Notes under the pieces: model-generated | The model's database searches: none | What the model was told of the DNA's origin: nothing | The model's input: only the letters and a program-made list of their open reading frames with translations | Translations under genes and position numbers: made by a program | Shown: positions 57,761 through 64,000 of the stretch, in pieces | How the letters are laid out: each line of letters starts with the position of its first letter | Numbering within the stretch: the stretch's first letter is position 1 | From: Allium sativum | Taxonomy: Eukaryota > Streptophyta > Magnoliopsida > Asparagales > Amaryllidaceae | DNA length: 64,000 bases | Direction of reading: 5' to 3' | Assembly (NCBI GenBank): GCA_030737875.1 | Contig: CM060920.1 | Coordinates: forward strand, 480,840,861 to 480,904,860

Positions 57761-58336
57761 TCATACATAACTTGCATAATGATCAACCAAACTTGCATAT
57801 AAGGATCAACCAAACTTGCATCATTCATTTAACTTTAGAGTTCAAAGAAAGAAAGTAGAAAAGGGCTTACAATGCTATGAAGACACAAATAAATAGTTAT
57901 TATAAAGATTGAGACGAAGCCCTTATGCAATCACCAAAAAAATCCAAATATGCAAGCTCCCAATGAAAAACCCTTGAGCCAAATCAATAAAAACCCTTGC
58001 TTTGTAATAGAAATGTTGCAACTTGACTTGAATGCAAACTAAGAACATTCATACAAGCTTGAAAATACTTGTATGCACTCAAAATCTCTCATATAAATAA
58101 ACTTAGGAATTTTAGCATGAGAGTGGAGGCCATGAGAGGAACAATTTTGACATAGTTTAGTTGTAGGAATGAATAATGATGATTTAGGCTAGGCTTAGGG
58201 GTCTTTTTATAGAGTTTTAGGATAGTATTAGCCATAGGATTAACCCTAGATTCAATCAGAGCCATCAAATCCCGTCACAAGCCTCCAAAACAGGTCAAAA
58301 CAGCCAAGATAGGTGCACCAGGCCGACCTGGCCGAC

Positions 58337-58435
58337 CAGGGAGGTCGACACCCAGGTCGACCCTAGGGTCGACTCCCCAGTCGACCTGGGGGGGGAGGTC
58401 GACTCCCCAGTCGACCCCCAGGTCGACCCCCTAGG
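58337..58435. repeat. GTCGAC cluster in T2 3' LTR
   Basis: Seven GTCGAC sites with C/G-run flanks, upstream of the TATA box in transcription sense. Spacer sequences differ from T1 while the hexamer is kept. Confidence 0.85.
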
Positions 58436-58689
58436 TCTGGCGGGAATTTTCCCGCCACTTCTGAAAATTGAAATTTTTGAATCTGTTTTGAATTTGAATT
58501 TTTCGTGAAACTTTGCGAGGCCATATCTCAGTCATACGGACTCCGATTTTCGAAAACTCAGACTCTATTTCGCGTATTTTTCCGAGACGAAAGCAATGGC
58601 ATAGACCGTTTCCCTTGATTCAGATTTTACAGTTTAATTCTGCCTCGATTTATGTTATAACATGTTATTCAAAAATACGGGTTGTTACA

Positions 58690-58724
58690 TTTTCCCCTCC
58701 TTAAAGGATTTCGTCCCCGAAATC
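58690..58724 (-). promoter_or_regulatory. T2 polypurine tract and adjacent hairpin
   Basis: Minus strand: GATTTCG / GGGA / CGAAATC hairpin (58707-58724) followed by TTTAAGGAGGGGAAAA at the 3' LTR edge. Confidence 0.87.
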
Positions 58725-59263
58725 TCCAAGTTAGGAAGAACGTATCCTACCATCCATCATCCATCTACTCAAAACATCATCCACGTGCAGTCATTGTCCT
58801 TAAAGGAGTCTAAAGGTTGTATGATCATATGCAAAGATGTGTGTATATGTACTTATCTAATGCAAAAATCAGGCGGTTACTGATACAATAAACCTCCTTA
58901 ATGCAAAGCATGTTAGTGAAATGAGTCCATATGTATGCAAATTCCTAACATAATTTATAATCTCTACATGAGTGCACATATCATTCATCCATATGCAACA
59001 TCCACGTGATAGCATAACAAGTTTTCATCCATGAATAAGCATAAACACTCATGCATATGCAACATGAAAGTGTGTGAGCCGATCTTAGTGCCTAATGTGT
59101 ATCATGCATCCACGAGTATCCACGTGCAAACACTTGCAACCACTTGCAACCATCAAGCATAACATGTTTCAAATACATGTTTCATCCAAAGGGTTTCTAC
59201 CTAAGGTCCTCATGACAAGCTTAACGAGATAACAAGATAAACATGGATAAAAAGAAAGATATG

Positions 59264-60208
59264 CTAATTAGGAAAAGAGATCGAGAATGTATCCTCAAAA
59301 AGAAATGGATAAAGCCCATGCATCTTCTCCTCGGTTTCCCAAGTTGCATCTTCGTCGGCTTCACCCCACTGAACTTTCACCAATTTGACTTCTCGATTCC
59401 TTAGTTTCTTGACCTCTGTTCCCAAGACACGAATCGGAGCTCTTCTCAAGGTTGCCTCTTTCTCTACCTCAATGTCTTCAAGAATGCTTGGTTCAACCAC
59501 CTCAGCCGACTCATGTAGGCACTTTCGGAGATGCGAGACATGAAAGACATTATGCACTCCGGCTAGCTTTTCGGGCAATTCCACCTTATAGGCCATCTTT
59601 CCAATTCTCTCTATGATAGGGAAGGGTCCTACGATCCTTGGTGTCAGCTGCCCAAGAGGAACCATATTTCGCAAAGGAGAAATCTTCACAAAGACCATAT
59701 CTCCAACTTTAAATTCTAAGTCTGTCCTTCGCTTGCCTGCATAGGATTTCTGTCTTTCCTGGGCCGTTTTCATCCGTCTTCTCACCAACATGTTGGTGGC
59801 TTGCACGGCCTCCCATACGAAGCTTCAAATGGTGCCATCCCTATGCTGGCTTGATAGCTATTATTATAAGCGAACTCTACAAGAGGAAGGTGGTCTACCC
59901 AAGTACCACCGAAGTCGAGAACACAAAGCCTCAAAAGATCTTCTAGCACTCTATTCACCCTTTCGGTTTGGCCATCCGTCTGGGGGTGATAGGCTGTACT
60001 CAGATTCAATCGCGTACCCATTGCTTCTTGCAAATTGTTCCAGAACTGGCTAGTGAAAATTGGGTCACGATCGCTAACTATGCTAGAAGGAACTCCATGC
60101 AACCGCACTATCTCTCGAAGATAAACAGACGCTAGCTATGATACGGTCCTCTTGCTTTTCACCAGAATAAAATGGGCTCTCTTTGTAAGTCTATCAGTTA
60201 TTACCCAT
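59264..60208 (-). pseudogene. T2 integrase C-terminal half and chromodomain
   Basis: Two frames. 60108-59782 carries the second catalytic Asp (VSDRDPIF) and the Glu (TERVNR). 59806-59264 carries the GPF motif and a chromodomain-like tail ([20 protein letters not shown]). A short deletion or frameshift near 59790-59806 separates them, removing residues matching T1 about 1261-1285. The first Asp and zinc finger are missing because the sequence upstream of 60209 has been replaced. The tail is nearly identical to T1. Confidence 0.88.
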
Positions 60209-60768
60209 ATCCCATAAAGCCCAAATAGTTTGGTGACGAACATCTTCACCCCAACCATATATCACAAATAGGCGAGTCATACTCCTTATGGGGTTTGCAA
60301 CAGAACTAAGATTGAGGATAGGACCGAGAGAATATACTTAAAAGATAGCATGCGAGTAAGCTCTACGGAATAGTAGGGATCAAGGATATACTCTTAGAAA
60401 GAGATATAATGCGCGTATCTAGTCTTCAGTCTTCTAAGCCGCATTTTTCTTGTGCTTAATCCCATCGTGCCTTGACCGTCTTTTAACTTCACAATTCCGT
60501 AGTTCTTAATTCTTATTTCCAAAATATGAGTTAGAACTCATTTCACCGTTGCCTCTCACTCCACTTCCAAAAATACTTGGCTTCCACCCAACTGCGTACT
60601 CCTGGTTTCATGCAAGCTTTACAAGATTCGTTAGTGAATCTTGGATCTCGTTTACATACTATACGGTATCCCACGCAGAAAACTATCTCTTGAAAACAAG
60701 TGCCAATCCACGTTGCCAAATGTACTTACTAGGGTGATTTCTCTAACCCATGCTTAAGTGAAATGGAC
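60209..60768 (-). pseudogene. Foreign chromovirus segment inside T2
   Basis: T1-like sequence stops at about 60209 and resumes at about 60769. Between them, 60420-60690 is a diverged relative of the T1 chromodomain-coding region (shared words near CCAAAATA, GTTGCCTCT and TCATGCAAGC in the same order), from another family. No intact frame remains. T2 thus carries two chromodomain-like regions of different origin. Confidence 0.6.
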
Positions 60769-61261
60769 TATCCGCCTTAGTAGCGAATACCACCGGAGCA
60801 CCCCATTCTGAAATGCTTCGCCCTATGAAATTTTTTTCAAGCTACTCCTTGATTTGCTTACCAAGCTCTCTTCTTCCTCGCGGGGCCATGTGCCTAACGG
60901 GCAATGTAACTGGCTTGGCATTATCGACTAGATAAATGCGGAAATCTATCTCTCGTTTAGGGGGTAACCCCTTCTTCAAAGACATCAGGATAGTCTCGGA
61001 CCACCCTTACAGATTGCAGATTATCGATGGACGAGTCGAGAGATTCAAGATAACATGACGGGACCTCTAGGATTACAAGAAATTTCTAGGGTATTACCGA
61101 GGCGAATCATGAGCCTCACTACCCTATGTTCACAATCAAGAATGACTCCATAACTGGACAACCAATCCACACCCAAAATCAACCCGTATCCCATAACTCG
61201 AGAACCTAAGCATTACACATGAATTCTATGCTCAAAATAGAGATTTTCAATTCCATACAAA
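60769..61261 (-). pseudogene. T2 protease end and RT start, decayed
   Basis: Aligns with T1 from about 45490 to 46000: the end of the aspartic protease, the linker and the first part of RT up to the region encoding GAPVVF. Small deletions and frameshifts (for example near 60975 and 61050) break the frame. RT catalytic residues are absent. Confidence 0.75.
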
Positions 61262-62449
61262 TCACAGGTAGATGGGCGGAACCCCCAATTGGATTTGAAA
61301 CACTAACGGGACCTCAACTAGACTAGTACTTAGGTGCAAATTTTCAACAAGATCAGAAATAAAACTATGCGATGCGCCAGAATCAAATAAGGTATGAACA
61401 GGGAAATCAGAAATGTAAACATGACTTTCTACAGAAATACTACCTCGATCAAAAGCTGGAAGAGTGAGGAGAGCCTGCAACTGCCCTCCAGAGGGTCCTG
61501 CTTGCTGAGTTTTTCCTTGCCTCTTGGGGCAATCCTTACTGAAATGTCCAGTCTCTCCACAATGAAAGCATTCGCCCAACTTCCTTTTCTTCTTCCTACA
61601 GTCTTTGGCTATGTGCCCAGTAATCCCACAGAAGTTGCACTTCCTCCTTTCTCTTGACTTGTTGTCCTTGCTATTGTTGTTCTTGCCTCCTTTTCCGGAA
61701 TCTACCTTCTCGCCTTGAGACTCATTTGCCTTGACCTCCTTCTTGCCACTCTTATCTTCCTCTTGAAGTTGGGCCATATTCACCAAACTCTCGAAAGTTG
61801 CCCCCAGGGGTATATGAGACATGGCCAAACCGCGCAATGGCTCATTCAATCCTAGAGAAAAGTGTAGGGCCTTCTTCCGAGCTGTGTTTGCCAATTCTAG
61901 ACCGAACTGAGCAAGTTGATTAAACATATCCACGTATTCCCTAACTGTCATGTCCCCTTGCTTTAGAGATAGGAACCTTTCCATCTGAAGATTCTCTTCT
62001 GTCGATGATAGGAACTTTAGTCCAAACCTTCTCCTAAAGTCATCCCAAGTCTCAATTGGTCTAGTAGTGGTGGTGACTACCCACCAATAAGCAGCTTCCC
62101 CTTTCAATAGCCATACCGCCAACAGAACTTTCCTACGATCTTCCACATCAAAGATAGAAAAGAGGTCTTCAGTTTCTTTTAACCAGTTTCTTGCCTCCAC
62201 AGAAGTCTCCGTTCCGACAAAATTCTTGCAATCCATCGCCTTAAAGTCTTTGCAAATCTTAGCGAAATCTGCTTGCGGATTCTGAGGAGGGGGAGGAGGA
62301 ACCTCAGTTACAAGAGGAGGAGAGATGTTAGCGACGGGGGAAGGAGGAGGAATGTTCGCGGGGCCGGCTTCATTCGCCCTTGCCTCCATAAATCTTCGGA
62401 ACCAGACGGGTACTTGTACGCCTTCCGGGATGTTAAAGCGATCGGCCAT
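61262..62449 (-). pseudogene. gag: T2 gag and protease start (395 aa open)
   Basis: Starts MADRFNIPEGV, matching T1. Gag is intact, including two zinc knuckles (CNFCGITGHIAKDC and [14 protein letters not shown]). It continues into protease with [12 protein letters not shown], then loses frame after LVEVP about 35 residues later. A Gag of normal size could still be made, so T2 might be packaged or act in trans, but enzymes are lacking. Proline-rich stretches near residues 33-57 are longer than in T1. A candidate splice acceptor ends at 62451, two bases before the ATG. Confidence 0.85.
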
Positions 62450-62630
62450 ACTAAAACGAAGAAAAAGATAGATTCAGAACGAAGAAACGAAGGATAGTGC
62501 TATGGCTTTTGGGGAATAGCCATTTTTAAAATAACTAGACTTTTCTTGGAAAATACTTAATTGGTTTTGAAAATAGTTTTTCAAAAGGTAAGTTTTAAAA
62601 ACACTTTTGCTCAAATCTTGTAAACCATAT

Positions 62631-62642
62631 GCTCTGATACCA
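62631..62642 (-). promoter_or_regulatory. T2 primer binding site (tRNA-iMet)
   Basis: TGGTATCAGAGC on the minus strand, two bases from the 5' LTR at 62645. Confidence 0.93.
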
Positions 62643-62644
62643 AA

Positions 62645-64000
62645 TGTAACACCCCACCTCCGCCAGGGTGACTCTTGCAAGCACACTAGCTTCGGAGGGG
62701 CGTTTAAACAAGGTAAACATGCATGCAGATATCACAAGACAGAACATATAAGTAAAACAGAGTAGTAAAGCAGCGGATAAAACTTGCATTTCCAAAACCA
62801 TAGTTAAGTTACAATAAAGTAATTAGTCATTATTTCCCAACAAACAAAGTCTAGATAAAAGCATAAACTGAAAAACTGAAATACATAAAGTACTATCCCC
62901 AAAGTGAAGTGATAAACCATAGCTAGCTCAATGTCCAAACCCGTACATGAGAAAATCCAGTAAGCAAGCTAGAAAGATCCAAGCTAAGCTCCAATGTTCC
63001 CACCCTGAGGACCTGAGGAGGGGGAAACGGAAGAAAAGAGGCGAAAGAAAACAGGTCAGTCAAAAAGACTGGTAAGCCCTACTACTATCCGTCTATGAAC
63101 TAGTAAAGTTAACTGGCATGAGAAGCTGAGATGAACATAAGGATAACAACTTACTGGCATGATGATTAACTAACAAGGTAGATAAAGGTGTCATCGCATA
63201 ATCAAGGTTAAGTTTTTCACCACGGGTGTACTAGCATTCTAACATGTCAAGTAAAAACAAGAATTGATCCCTTGGCCCAAGTTTGGCCCAACATCATGAG
63301 ATGACCTAAATCAAGGTCCAACTACTCGGTCTAGTCGATCGGCTCCCTATAAGCCTAACTCGTCAAGTGTCGGTGTCATACGGCTTAATCATGTAATGTA
63401 GTTGGCTGTGCAGGGTCCACCCTAGGGTGTATCTGGCCCTACGGTGTAACCCTCAGACACCATTACAGGATGCACAGTCTAAACCTACCGGTGCCCGTGT
63501 TCAACTCCGGACTTAATGTGCACGACCATGGTCCACCTGAACAACCGGGGCATCATTCAACCGTCTCTTTTGGTCTCTTACAATCAGCCCAGTAATCGTG
63601 CCCCACCCTAGCCTAGTCCTAGGGTCTTATGATACTATCTAGAAGGTTACTGCTGAAAAGGACCACGCAACTAGGGTTTCTTAACGGGTTAAATGTGGTT
63701 AACCCGATCCAAACGTGGATTAAATTGGTTAAGAGTACCCAAGGTTCCTGACTTAACCCCGATTAACCCATCAAGCCCAAATTGGTTAAGTATTAAGTGG
63801 ACCATGACTTAACCCTAATCAGGAGGCATTCATTAACTTAATGTGCTTTAACCTCTCACATTAGACCTTGTTGTGGTTACTAGTTAAGCCGGGCGGGTCC
63901 GGGTAGCTTTACACCACAACCTGGTCTAACCTCGGGTTCGTGCACAACATGACCAACTTCTCACATTGGGTCTTATTGTTTGTAGCCACTAGTTAAGCCA
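62645..64000 (-). repeat. T2 5' LTR (right copy, truncated by window)
   Basis: The first 1356 of about 2980 bp, nearly identical to 55710-57065 with only scattered single-base differences seen by eye. The promoter end lies outside the window. Confidence 0.93.

Larger units (their letters stand above)
55710..58689 (-). repeat. T2 3' LTR (left copy)
   Basis: 2980 bp starting TGTAACACCCCACC. Twin hairpins are at 56925-56993 and 57030-57103, a tandem repeat at 57576-57760, a donor at 57870, a TATA box at 58201-58213 (minus) and GTCGAC cluster at 58337-58435. Confidence 0.93.
55710..64000 (-). mobile_element. T2: defective Tekay/Del-like chromovirus (runs off window)
   Basis: Left (3') LTR 55710-58689, interior 58690-62644, right (5') LTR from 62645 past the window end. 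Preceding bases tatat (55705-55709) are the presumed target duplication; the other copy is outside. Gag and the integrase end are kept, but most RT, all RNase H and the front of integrase are gone. Closely related to T1 in gag, integrase tail and LTR edges. Confidence 0.92.

Noticed and set aside
1..64000. A host gene, rRNA or complete tRNA in the window
   Set aside because: Every longer frame belongs to a retroelement, and I found no rRNA-like segment and no complete tRNA cloverleaf by eye.

Overview
This window is a stretch of transposable elements nested inside each other, from a large, AT-rich plant genome. No host protein gene could be supported. The evidence for a plant nucleus is Ty1/copia and Ty3/gypsy chromovirus elements with tRNA-iMet primer sites, a plant-type L1 LINE carrying a zf-RVT-like region, GT-AG intron signals, and LTRs starting TGTAACA and ending TTACA or CACA. 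The species cannot be named from sequence alone.

Layout, left to right. C1 is an old copia element on the minus strand. Its decayed gag lies at 1-659 and resumes at 14309-15060, and its 5' LTR is 15131-16214. C1 gag is split by N1 (660-14308, minus), which has 6.3 kb LTRs, only 1.04 kb of internal DNA, no coding capacity and a perfect 5-bp target duplication (ccctt). From 16215 to 22857 lie an AT-rich stretch and three plus-strand chromovirus-like LTR heads, A, B and C, each cut off by the next.

C2 is a second minus-strand copia element. Its 3' LTR (22858-28564) is split by an L1 LINE (plus, about 23604-28471). Its pol remnants occupy 28565-31603 and 55555-55709. C2 pol is split by G1 (plus, 31604-55554, target duplication attta), a decayed chromovirus with about 5.4 kb LTRs, a large 5' internal deletion and a 94-bp GT-AG intron inside integrase. 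The 3' LTR of G1 is in turn split by T1 (minus, 39403-50195, target duplication aatta), a complete Tekay/Del-like chromovirus with an uninterrupted 1460-residue gag-pol. C2 also received T2 (minus, from 55710 past the window end), a defective T1 relative with a mosaic interior.

The order of insertion follows from the nesting: C1 before N1; C2 before G1, T2 and the LINE; G1 before T1. N1 looks youngest, since its LTRs differ by eye only in homopolymers. N1 and G1 share LTR homology, so the G1 family is the likely source of enzymes for N1. Four features recur across the chromovirus LTRs and may form a shared RNA or regulatory system: a TATA box followed by a strong splice donor, paired in T1 and T2 with an acceptor touching the gag ATG; a two-tier covarying hairpin, usually in tandem pairs; a covarying hairpin just before the polypurine tract; and clusters of GTCGAC upstream of the TATA box.
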